A stretch of DNA of 64,000 nt from Anoplopoma fimbria (Eukaryota; Chordata; Actinopteri; Perciformes; Anoplopomatidae): the NCBI RefSeq assembly GCF_027596085.1, contig NC_072470.1, forward strand, positions 2,565,032 through 2,629,031, written 5' to 3'. The notes under the pieces were generated by a model, which was not told the origin of the DNA, made no database searches, and was given only the letters and a program-made list of their open reading frames with translations. Shown one piece after another: positions 1 to 10,330 of this stretch. The stretch's first letter is position 1; each line of letters begins with the position of its first letter. Position numbers and translations under genes: made by a program.

Positions 1-1130
1 TGAAAAGACAGTGACTTCCATTTCGTTTCATTTAATATTTATTTATTTACTTGGCATTACATTTGCATGTAACAAATGACGGTAAATATAGCAAACTGTC
101 TATAAACAAATTCTATACAATACAATAATAATGACACAATAAGGATAAGTAAGAAGAAAAAAAAGCGAGGCCTCTAATAATCGATTTAACTGTTAAATAG
201 CAACATATAACAGTTGAACATTATTGCACAAAATAAATATTGATATTGAACATCAATTGTGTTGTTATTGCACAAGTGAAGTGTCAGTTTCTACTGGCAA
301 CAGTGTTGATTGTGAAGTGTGACAGCAGCAGGAAGGAAGGATCTCCGGTTTCTCACATTCACACCACAAGTGAAGCAGCCTTTCACAGATAGATTGGTAT
401 ATGTAGCCTGCATTGCAATTTAATACAGAATATGTGGGGCCATATTTTAGTTGCACTTCTTGTAGTCCTTCTTCATCAGTGACATCCGCCATCGCATCAT
501 TATTACTTACTTTGCAAGTGGAGTTGGATTCTCTGAGCACCACAGTTGTCTTTTCCTAACTCCTTATGAACCGTCCTTCACATCTTTCCTTGGACGTTGT
601 GACGTTTTCCATCGAGTTCAAAGAAAAAGTGGTTAGGGGTAGACGTTAGGAGGTCATTTCTTTGACTTTCCGACCTTAGCCTAAGACTTACAAATTGCTA
701 AAGGCTATACCAGTGAGCTGTTTGAGTCCACGTTTCCAGAAGCTCTCGATTTATGCCGTAATTCACCAGGAGGCTCGGAGGGGTAACGAGGGAGTACAGA
801 CATGGCAGAGAAGGAGAGATAAGGAGAGGCCTATCACTATTTATGGACGACAAAGGGTCAGAGGGAAAGGAGGTTGGACATGGCGAGCGATCAGAGAAAG
901 CTAGAAAGAAGATTATGTATGAGGGGGAGAGCGGAGGAAATGGAATGAAGGGAGTGAATAAACCGACAAATAGAGACATGTCAATATTTAGGAATCGCTC
1001 CCGATGATATTGTTATTCCGGCGTGCGTGCACTTTTCTCCATCTCTTCCACCGTTTATTTGTAGCAGTGGTTTTATCTTGCTGTCACTGCCAGACCACTT
1101 ACTGCAGTTTTATTTAAACACACACATTTT
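1..1130. other. Gene-poor left edge with one unassigned minus-strand ORF
   Basis: AT-rich sequence with no recognisable gene. A minus-strand open frame of 92 codons (265-543) ends at a TAA read from the complement of 265-267. Its protein resembles no family I know. It could be the terminal coding exon of a gene continuing to the left, or chance. Positions 700-980 are purine-rich without a convincing frame. Confidence 0.3.
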
Positions 1131-1185
1131 ACATTACATTACATTACAGTCATTTAGCAGACGCTTTTATCCAAAGCGACTTACA
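1131..1185. repeat. Widespread teleost interspersed repeat fragment
   Basis: An ACATT-rich lead runs into a core containing CATTTAGCAGACGCTTTTAT followed by CCAAAGCGACTTACA. I recognise this core as a high-copy fragment in many fish genomes, but I cannot name its family securely. A short (CA)n run follows at about 1191-1208. Confidence 0.5.
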
Positions 1186-1209
1186 ATCAACACACACACA
1201 CACACACAT

Positions 1210-3010
1210 GCTCTAAATACACTTTACTTAGTTGAAACCAACCTATTTATTAACAGACGCTGACTTGAATGTAAGAATGATATTTAAAAATTTGTAAATG
1301 TGATGACATTCCCCTTCCTGTCCCCCTTTTACTCTCCAGGAAACTCAATGACATACTGCGTATTCCATCCAGACATTAAGCATTTATTTACTTCAGCAAA
1401 TAACGCACAAAAAACAACCGGTATGGGAAAAACTGATGCCACGATGTCATCATCATTTACTCGACAAATGTGTCTCCATTACAGCCTGATATATATTTAC
1501 ATTTAAATAAGTCTGAATTTCCAGACGCTTTTTCTTAAACCAGTGTGTCATAATTTAAAACTCTATATAGACTACTTTGCTAACAGGAATGTTTGTACCT
1601 GGATGTATGCATACATTTATATCCACTGAACCCAGCAGTTTCAGGTTGTTCTTTTTCGTCTGTCACATTTGAATCTCTGTGGCCTTGTTTTTCCACTGCA
1701 ATGTATAAGTCCAGCCCCTCTATGGAAACAGCACAATTATGGCTAGACGTAGAGAGAACTTAAATATATCTTTTGTGCAGTAAAACACAGTTATAATCCC
1801 ATAAATCATAATAAAAGGAGTAACATTTATTTGAAAATCAACAATACTATCTGTTTTGACAGCCCCTGGCTATGATAAATGCTGTAATTCTGGAGATTTT
1901 GTTAAACAGGCCCTATTATGCACTATACTCTCTCCAGTTGTATTTAAAGTACATGGACACAGAAGGCCATGGAAACTGGCACAGAATAGGACATTATCTA
2001 TTATCGCTACTTTGTGTATCATCATCTGAGTACTTCCTGTCCATAATTACTTTCAAATTACAGACAGGACAGACTCACCCTTCCAGGGGTCATGTGATGA
2101 TATTATCAGATAAAATGTTCATGTTTTCTATGTGCCTTTTTACTGTCTTTTTCTCGGTAAGAATTTAGTAATTTCCCCGGTAATACTATGGTTAAAAAAA
2201 GGAAAGAGACATGCTGCAATATGCGTGACATCTTCCTAACTTACAAACCAAAACCTTGCCCTTACATGAATCAACTGCTACTGACTCGTAATCTTTGGCT
2301 GATCCATTATGACCATTTTAAGGAGCGAAAGATCCACATAATTCATGTACGCAAAAAATCTGATTTGTTGGACAGAAACCGATACTGTTTTGTGTCTTTT
2401 GTGTAAGATTTATTGGACAAGTACCAGGTGGAGCCTCTGCTTTTGGGGAGAAATTTGATAAAGTTGACAAATTCTGATTGGACTGACCGGGGTCACAATA
2501 AGATATATGGTGGGTTTTATGGTGGGTTTTGCCTTTTAGACTGGAGCCTGATCGACCTCCACTTTACTGATCCTCAGGAAGCCGCTGCCAGAATGCTTTC
2601 TCCTCTATAGCATTGTCTCATTACAACAATATAACAGAGTGCACCTCAGTGTACAATGTTCCCTTCAAAATAAGATTTAAAAAGATTTGCTTTGATGAAG
2701 AGATTTTTCACAGGAAAAGCCCCGACCTATGCAGCGACATTTGGGCCTGAACTAACTACCATTTATTGTATCGTCACATGATCACATAGAGACTTGACAT
2801 TGGACGACATCTACAAACATGTTAGCCGGCAATCATCATTACTTATCTGTATTTCACAAAAACACTATAGAAAATAAGAAATTATTAAATGAGTTTGTTC
2901 TTTTCATAGTTTATGTGGAATAATAATATCATTTTGTTAGAGATTGCTACTGACTATAACCAAAAAGTATAGAAAAAGAAAACCATGACAGAGATGGGTT
3001 TACCTTTTAT
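1210..3010. other. Intergenic, no supported gene
   Basis: AT-rich sequence. Around 1907-1920 the text reads like the edge of a common fish repeat (CAGGCCCTATTATGC), and 1900-2610 may be a degraded element of unknown class. The small open frames have no family signature and no adjoining splice-compatible exons. Confidence 0.4.
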
Positions 3011-3014
3011 AGGG

Positions 3015-3030
3015 CATATATATATATATT

Positions 3031-3066
<36 letters not shown>

Positions 3067-3078
3067 TAGAGAGAGAGA
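3015..3078. repeat. Compound (TA)n(CA)n(GA)n microsatellite
   Basis: Alternating TA tract followed by CA and then GA repeats, read directly from the sequence. This is a simple repeat without coding content. Confidence 0.9.
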
Positions 3079-3840
3079 AAATGGCACGATGTTTAATTTA
3101 TTGCAAGTTCTCTGTACACAGATGCTTTTCTAAGTTGGCAGTCTGAATCATTTGTAAGGAAATTAATGCATGAATTACTTGTAATATGAAAAGTTATATG
3201 TGTGGGCTTATCATGAGCATGTCTTTTATTTAATTATTTTATGCATAACTTTTCATCTTTTTTTTTCCGATAAAAATGTGACTATATATGACGTCACAGT
3301 GCCGGACCCGCTGTCTGATTGACTGATGACTTCTGGGAAATGCAGTACAAAACATCACAACACCATAAATCCAGCAGAGCAGATGTAGTCAAATTGATTC
3401 TGTGTGTATATGCAATATTTAAACCAGACTATGATTACGCCATCACTTCACTGACACATAATGCCAGGAAATAACTGTCGCAGCGTGGGAACATGGATGT
3501 GGTCACATGTCAGGCCTGTGATGATTTTCTATTGGTATGAATATCTATGAAAAACTGCCAGCCCTCTGTGTTTTTTTCAAATCAGTTGGGGATCTCCTTC
3601 AAACCGTTTTTTCCCACCCCATAATATAGAGATGATTTATTTTTTATTAAACAGCCCACAGTATATATTTATGACAAGGCTCGGAATGTGATAACTAAAA
3701 AGCCAAATATGAATTAGGCCTATCCAAATTAAAGTCATTATTGTTCCAAGCAGTACTAATTTCTTCCACCAGCTGAATAAAAAACGTTGGTAGATTTTTT
3801 TGTCTTTCAAACTGCTCTGCTCCTGGTGTGATAGAATACT

Positions 3841-3917
3841 TAAAAGGACAGTTCACCCCCAAATCAAAGCACTATGTGTAAGAGAATTTTAGATTTTGGG
3901 GTGACTGTCCCTTTAAA
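3841..3917. mobile_element. Short MITE with imperfect inverted ends
   Basis: The left end AAAAGGACAGTTCACCCCCA and the reverse complement of the right end (TTAAAGGGACAGTCACCCCA) match closely, leaving a very short interior. Elements with this GGACAGTTCACCCC end are common in fish. Superfamily is not assignable by eye. Confidence 0.6.
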
Positions 3918-3965
3918 TATCCTATCATACACCGACCTTCAAAGTACTATTGGAAAACTTGGAAG

Positions 3966-4364
3966 GACCATAAACTGTATATAAGAAGTGGACGTAGTTA
4001 CCCTGAAGTCACACATTTTGTGGACGCCATTTTTAAAGCCTTGAGTTTGGCATTTTGGCTGTCTCAATCTTGGAATTTTGCAACCATCAATTTGAACTTG
4101 AGTGACCATATTTGGGCAACGGGGAGTGAAGTACAGACGCTGTATATGGCTCTGGTAGCGGCAGCGACCTGTCAATCACAAGGTAGCCCCACCCTAAAGC
4201 ATACCCTGCTGTATTAAAGATTGAGACCATAAACTCATGTTTACAATGTTTACTGAGGTAATAAATCAAGAGAGAAGTAGAGTCATTTTCTCATAGACTT
4301 CTATACAACCAGAGGAGTCGCCCCCTGATGGTCAGTAGAGGGAATACAGCTTTAAGACACTAAA
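3966..4364. repeat. Percomorph-type interspersed repeat, about 400 bp
   Basis: The start (CATAAACTGTATATAAGAAG) and end (CCAGAGGAGTCGCCCCCTGA) are text I recognise from many teleost intergenic regions and 3' UTRs. Overlapping small open frames on both strands are shadows of the repeat. Family name not assigned. Confidence 0.55.
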
Positions 4365-4652
4365 GGCTTGACATCATTTTCTCAGAGTTTAACTAAAATA
4401 AATCCTGGACGTGAGAGCTCTGTGTCTTCACTGATCTCTTATCATTTCCGTGGTTTCATTTAGAAAGGAGAGGCGTCTTGCAATAAATATCGTCCATTTA
4501 CCCCCAGCATGGCCACAAAAACATGATCAAGGAGACCACAGAAGCATCTGCCTGCCATCTTCTCCGGGGAAGACAAATACTTATCTGTCATCAGACTGCA
4601 GATTCTGCACTTTTTTATTTTTTTTTCCAGAAAGCCGATGAATTTGGCAGAA

Positions 4653-4760
4653 AGATAAGATAAGATAAGATAAGATAATCCTTTATTAGTCCCGCAGCGG
4701 GGAAATTTGCAGGCTTACAGCAGCGTAGAGTAAAGTGCACACAAGAGACATAGTAGAAGA
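4653..4760 (-). mobile_element. LINE-derived 3' tail with (GATAA)n
   Basis: Read on the minus strand, a segment ending GGGACTAATAAAGGATTATC runs into repeated TTATC units at 4653-4678. This is the 3' terminus of a truncated non-LTR retrotransposon of a kind abundant in fish. No open reading frame remains. Confidence 0.55.
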
Positions 4761-4842
4761 AGACAAGATAAAAAAAAAGGTTGCAGTTTAAAGTGAGAAA
4801 ACACATCTGGCCGCACGTCCTTGTGCAAGTCTGTGTTTTATC

Positions 4843-4845
<3 letters not shown>

Positions 4846-4880
<35 letters not shown>

Positions 4881-4920
4881 GTGTGTGTGTGTGTGTGTGC
4901 GTGTGTGTGTGTGTGCGCGC
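4846..4920. repeat. (GT)n microsatellite
   Basis: GT dinucleotide array interrupted by a few GC steps. The HTHT-rich open frames across it are translation artefacts. Confidence 0.95.
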
Positions 4921-5787
4921 TCCAATCTCTGTCTGTTTGCCAGAATGAATCCGTTTCTTACAGCAGGTCCTGACAAGTTGGCTCACATACTTTAACACAC
5001 CAAACACACAATAATGTGGAAGAAAGACTTAGGAAATTGAACGGTTTTGTTGATTTAGTTTGAGGGGCACACGTCGGCCTTGCAGAGAATCTCAGAGGAG
5101 TTGTTGGATGAACAGAAAGAGAAAGGAAGAGTTTTGTTAGAGCTCAGAGTTTGCTTCCTCATAGTAAGAAGCTGTCTTTCCCCCAACTGTTAGCTCATCG
5201 CTTTTCACAACAGAGACACTCACCTGAGTTCACGGGCCATTTCCCAACAAAGCAACGACTCAGCATCGCCCTGCAGCAGGAAATATAATGAGAATGACGA
5301 AACCCTGAAACTCACAATGTAGTGAAAGGATATCAGACAAATCCCAAATACCACTGAATAGAATAACAAATGATGTAGTGAGTAAAGTAATACAAATGGA
5401 TTGGAGCTGGTCTCAATAGACTTTCAGATGGACCAGTTGGGAGTACAATCATTTTCAGCTTTTAGAGATTCGGAGCGGGGGAGGGGAGGACAAAGACAAC
5501 AATGTCGGAGTGAAACTGGATGTGTTCAGACCTGAGACAAGCAGATCTGAAACAATGATTATTGTGTAACTCTCTGGAATGTTTTTCCAAGTATATGACT
5601 CTTAAATTAATGATTTCCCGCTTTTTTCGCAAACTGCTTATTGCTGTAGTTTTTTTTACTACAATTCCCATAAATCAGCTGTCAGTCAGAAAATAATACT
5701 TTACTTTTCTGGTTAAGACGTTCTAGTAGTAGTAGAAAAATAATAACAAAATAATGATTTTTATTAAAAACATAATTTTAACCCATT
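4921..5787. other. Intergenic, nothing recognised
   Basis: Unique-looking sequence without coding signature, RNA gene or clear repeat. The 69-codon minus-strand frame at 5462-5671 shows no family features. Confidence 0.4.
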
Positions 5788-6173
5788 AATATTCCATTCC
5801 GGGCTGCACGGTGGTGTAGTGGTTAGCACTGTTGCCTCACAGCAAGAGGGGCCCGGGCTGGACAACCTTCTGTGTGGAGTTTGCATGTTCTCCCCGTGTC
5901 AGCGTGGGTTCTCTCCGGGTTCTCCGGCTTCCTCCCACAGTCCAAAGACATGCAGCTTAGGTTAATTGATGACTCTGAAATTGCCCGTAGGTGTGAATGT
6001 GAGTGTGAGTGGTTGTCTGTCTCTATATGTCAGCCCTGTGACAGACTGGCGACCTGTCCAGGGTGAACCCTGCCTTCGCCCATTGACAGCTGAGATCGGC
6101 TCCAGCACCCCCGCGACCCTTAACTGGATAAGCGGTTACGGAAGATGGATGGATGGATGGAATATTCCATTCC
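5788..6173 (+). mobile_element. SINE with tRNA-like head, (GGAT)n tail and 13-bp target-site duplication
   Basis: The element body is 5801-6160. It starts GGGCTGCACGGTGGTGTAGT, which resembles an RNA polymerase III A-box tRNA head of the DANA/HE1 type. It continues through the fish-typical GTTTGCATGTTCTCCCCGTG core and ends in ATGG/GGAT repeats. The 13 bases AATATTCCATTCC occur immediately before (5788-5800) and immediately after (6161-6173), a perfect target-site duplication. The B-box region is degenerate. Open frames within are not genes. Confidence 0.85.
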
Positions 6174-6762
6174 AGGTTGATTTGGTGACAAACAGAGCTG
6201 AGCAGCTGCTTTGTCAGAAATTCTACAGAAAGAACCCCAGGGTTTCTGTTTACAGCGCAGCCAAACACACCCGGGTCGTTTTCATAAATCTGTCTGTCAC
6301 ATTTTGATTTAAACTAAAGCCACACAGTGTTTTTCTGCCAGCGATGCCGTACGTAGCTCCAGTCCCATGTTGATAATAAATTGCGACGGGATCTAAACAG
6401 AATGGTTTCATTGTGTCTAGATGCAAAAATATACAGATCACAGTATCTCTCCTGGTTTGACATATTATAGTCAGGTGATCAGAGTTGGAGGAAAATGCTT
6501 TCTGATGAATTTGTTTCTCAGCTCTCAGAGTTATTTATTGTTTTAGCTGCAAAACTGAGAAATGGCCACACACACTTAGCTTCTCCCCTAAATAACAACA
6601 TCGTCTAGACCACTGACTTCTCACCCCGTCAACTCTAACAAACAAAACACACCTTTTACCGAGTCAACTCTGGCCACTTGCTACTGTCTACTCTCTTTTG
6701 CAGTCCAGCTGCAGAAACATTGTGCTTTTCCTCTCTGGACAGATGCATCCTGCAGGGGGACA
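6174..6762. other. Intergenic, nothing recognised
   Basis: No gene, RNA or repeat recognised between the SINE and the Tc1-like element. Confidence 0.4.
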
Positions 6763-6764
6763 TA

Positions 6765-7355
6765 CAGTGGGTACGGAAAGTATTCAGACCCCTTTAAATT
6801 TTTCACCCTTTGTTTCATTGCAGCCATTTGCTAAAATCGAAAAAGTTCATTTTTTTGATTTTAGCATCTTGACAGAAAAAAACAGAAATGTAGAAATTTT
6901 TGCAAATTTATTAAAAAAGAAAAACTGAAATATCACTTGGGCAGTTCCTTCGACCTCATGATTCTCATTTGTTCTGACATGCACTGTGAGCTGTAAGGTC
7001 TTATATAGACAGGTGTGTGCCTTTCCTAATCAAGTCCAATCAGTTTAATTAAACACAGCTGGACTCCAATGAAGGAGTAGAACCATCTCAAGGAGGATCA
7101 GAAGAAATGGACAGCATGTGAGTTAAATATGAGTGTCACAGCAAAGGGTCTGAATACTTATGACCATGTGATATTTCAGTTTTTCTTTTTTAATAATTTG
7201 CAAAAATTTCTACATTTCTGTTTTTTTCTGTCAAGATGGGTTGCTGAGTGTACATTAATGCGAAAAAAAATGAACTTTTTCGATTTTAGCAAATGGCTGC
7301 AATGAAACAAAGAGTGAAAAATTTAAAGGGGTCTGAATACTTTCCGTACCCACTG
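6765..7355. mobile_element. Non-autonomous Tc1/mariner-like foldback element
   Basis: Left end CAGTGGGTACGGAAAGTATT at 6765 is mirrored by its reverse complement ending at 7355. Both ends are flanked by TA (6763-6764 and 7356-7357), the Tc1/mariner target site. The inverted arms extend about 170 bp each, through a TTCATTGCAGCCATTTGC segment. The centre (about 6940-7170) includes AAACACAGCTGGACTCCAAT, text shared with fish Tc1 elements. No transposase frame survives, so this is a deletion derivative. Confidence 0.85.
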
Positions 7356-7357
7356 TA

Positions 7358-10135
7358 TACCTGTCTCCTCCTGATGATAAAATTCCTCAAAGAACAGATA
7401 ACAACTATGGCTTCAAAGCACACTGCTGTCACTCAAGCTCTCAGTATCAGCTGCTCGGCAAGGAGGAGTCGTTTAGCGAACATTTCATATCCGTGGTTTC
7501 ATATCATCGGCGTAAATAACGGACATGAACATGTCACACTAATCAGTGTTATTCTAATATGAATATCTTTGGATATGGACAGGATCGCTGGCTTCTGTCT
7601 GAGTACGACAGCACTGATATCAATACTGTTACGACAGCACTGATATCAATGTCGTGGTCTCAGTATCACAGACACTGATACACTGTGATCTCACGAAACA
7701 TGTTTTTGCCTATAACTCTGGAATGCATACGCTAATTATGACAATTTCCCACAAATATCTAATAGGTTGAAATGATGAAGTGATCATAATTCGGGCAGAC
7801 GTGGAAATACACTGCAACGTGACTGTTTGACGGAGGCGTACAGCGGCGATGCGCTACTTTCAGTTAGCGTTGGACGCTTTTCATGCCATAAAATGCACCC
7901 TTTTGGGTTTACGTCACAATACAATACATTACAATCTATTGTATTGTGACGAAGGATTTTGGCTAGGTGATCTATTGTTGCGTAACAATAAACAGTAGAC
8001 AGTGCAAGTATAAGACTTAATTTAAAAAAATAGAAATATGAAAATGTACAATAAAATATGGTAACAAATAAGAGTACTTTAAAACAAGTATGCAATTAAA
8101 GTGTCAAAGTGTATATTAATAAAGAAAAGATGTGCAGGGGTGTATAACTGTGGGAAATTGTCCAGTGGATGTAAGTGTCTGAGTCAGTGGGGGTCCCGGG
8201 CTTTATTGATGAACCAGACATCAGCTTTTAAACAAACATTCTGTGGCTTGGATCTCCTCAGTCACTGTGTTGGATTAAGAATATCACGTTGCAGTCAAAT
8301 CAAGCTTAAATTTGTAGGTAGAGCTCAACAGACGTAGTAGATAAACGAGTTTGGTCGTCAATTGAATAGCCAAGAAAAGAGAACAATAAAGATATGTGTG
8401 TGTGTGTGTGTGTGTGTGTGTTTTTGTGTCAGCAATCATTCACAAATACTCAGAATTTCAGAGAAAAAAAACTAAATATTTCTAAATGTTTGGATTGAGC
8501 CTCTGCATCTTTCTACGATGTCCGTCCAGTCTCTCGTCTCTGGACCTTTTATGAAGCAGACACATAAAGCCCCATTCATAGCGCAGTGCCTATATAACTA
8601 TAGCTATATAGACTGACTCAGTGGAGGCAAAACAATGTGAGCATGCATTGATTGAGGGTGACCCTGGCAGGAGGATTGCCTGCATCTGTAGTTTCCCAGC
8701 TGTCATCTGAGCCTTTTCCTCACACACACTCCTGTTTTTGAGTCCTAAAGGGCTCTGTTGTTTGTCCCGGTCTAACTTTTGTTCCAGTCAAGTGGATCTA
8801 AAAACGCTTAAATATATAATTAACACTGGTGCCTCACTTGGCGCAGAAACTGTTTTCACACAGATGTTTTGACGCTGTTATTGCGCTACTTCTCTAAAAA
8901 CCCTGCTCGTTGCTATATTTGGTTACTCCACATGTCCGGGGACGGTTTGTCATCTCTGTGTGTAAATAGTGGACATTTAAGAGTTAGGTCATCCTACCTC
9001 TGTTTTTCTCGATAACCAAAGGGGGAAATCCCTCTCTGGCTCATCCGCCCTCTCTCACCCTCTTCACTGTCTCAGTGTTTGCCTGCCTTTTTTGCTTCTG
9101 TAAAAGAGGCATGGCATTTGTGTCGATGTCGCAGTGAGAGCGGAGGAGAGTGGTTGTGGTTTTTTTTGCAGAGGAAGTGGTTTACACGGAGAGAAAAAGA
9201 AGAGGGGGGCTGTCAACAGTCGGCCCTTTCTCAGGGATTCAAACACACCCCTCGGTCTGATTCATCCACCATATTTAAACATTGCATTGTTACTGCTGCT
9301 TCCTCGTTTTTGTCTGTATTTCGGTCTGCCCCCCTGCTGCCTGCTCTCCAACTTTTACATATATATGTATTTATACATTGGCATTCTTTGTCCTCTCCTC
9401 ACCAGGGGTTGAAATAATTAAGAGTTTACATGACTTCTACAGCTTTGAAATTCCTCATTATATTATTCCTCAGCAGTCCCTCAGCAGACACCGGAGAACG
9501 AAACAGATGAAATAATGGCACTTAATCCATCTACACAGCATTATATATGATGGGTTGCTGTCAAATCCCCATCCTGCTTTATGCACTATACTGAATTTGC
9601 ATATCAACTTTTTTATAATGCTAGGACGCATAACATATGTGTGAATGTATCGCCTGATCTTCGAGAAATGTGTTAGATTTAACCATAATTTACCATAACT
9701 GCCACTTCATTTCATGTGTCCGTGAGGAAAACGATTCCGACTGACGGCCACTGGCCCTTTGAGCAAAGCGGCTTATTTCTGTTTCCTCTGACATTTGAAG
9801 CCCGGTGGGAGAGCTGAGGAAGTGCTCTCGAGGTTCAAATGACGCAGTTGCTTGAAAACCCCACCACCTCTTCACTGTTCTCCTCACCGAGTCACGCTGA
9901 TGTCAGAGCAGCAGGGAGGCCCGGTTCTGGAGACCGAAAGCGTCCGTCAGCTAGTCGCTGAGTGCTCCTAGCTCCAGGGTTTCATTTCCGTAACTAATAT
10001 GAGGTTCAGGAACACACAGTTGGCCCCACGGGCAGCAGTAACGCCTCACGTATCACCTCAGCTCTGCGGTTGTTAAAGCCGTAGATGGTGGTGTCTTTCC
10101 TTATAGCTTCTCTCACGGCTCGCTCTTACAGCAGC
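7358..10135. other. Intergenic with small repeats
   Basis: Holds a short direct repeat (7605-7650, two copies of CGACAGCACTGATATCAAT), a 15-bp-arm inverted repeat (7912-7951) and a (GT)n array at 8394-8421. The overlapping plus-strand frames at 9079-9515 are mutually out of frame and match no family. Confidence 0.4.
7912..7951. repeat. Inverted repeat, 15-bp perfect arms, 10-nt spacer
   Basis: CGTCACAATACAATA is followed after 10 bases by its exact reverse complement, TATTGTATTGTGACG. It could fold as a hairpin. No T-run or gene end adjoins it, so a terminator role is not indicated. Confidence 0.8.
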
Positions 10136-10137
10136 CT

Positions 10138-10330
10138 TAATAATAATAATAATAATAATTCATTTTATTTATAGAGCGCTTTTCAGAGTACTCAAAGACG
10201 CTTTACAGACATTTAAAATCAGCATTAAAAGCTACACACTGAAAACTTAAAACTTAAAACACACAGCATTAGTCAGACATTAAAAGCAGTTTTGAAGAGG
10301 TGAGTTTTGATTTCTGATTTGAACATTGAA
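10138..10330 (-). mobile_element. Truncated LINE/SINE 3' end with (TAA)n tail
   Basis: A (TAA)n array at 10138-10160 adjoins ATTTATAGAGCGCTTTTCAG and AAAGACGCTTTACAGACATT, segments I recognise from a common fish retroelement 3' region. On the minus strand the repeat array is the tail. No coding capacity remains. Confidence 0.5.
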
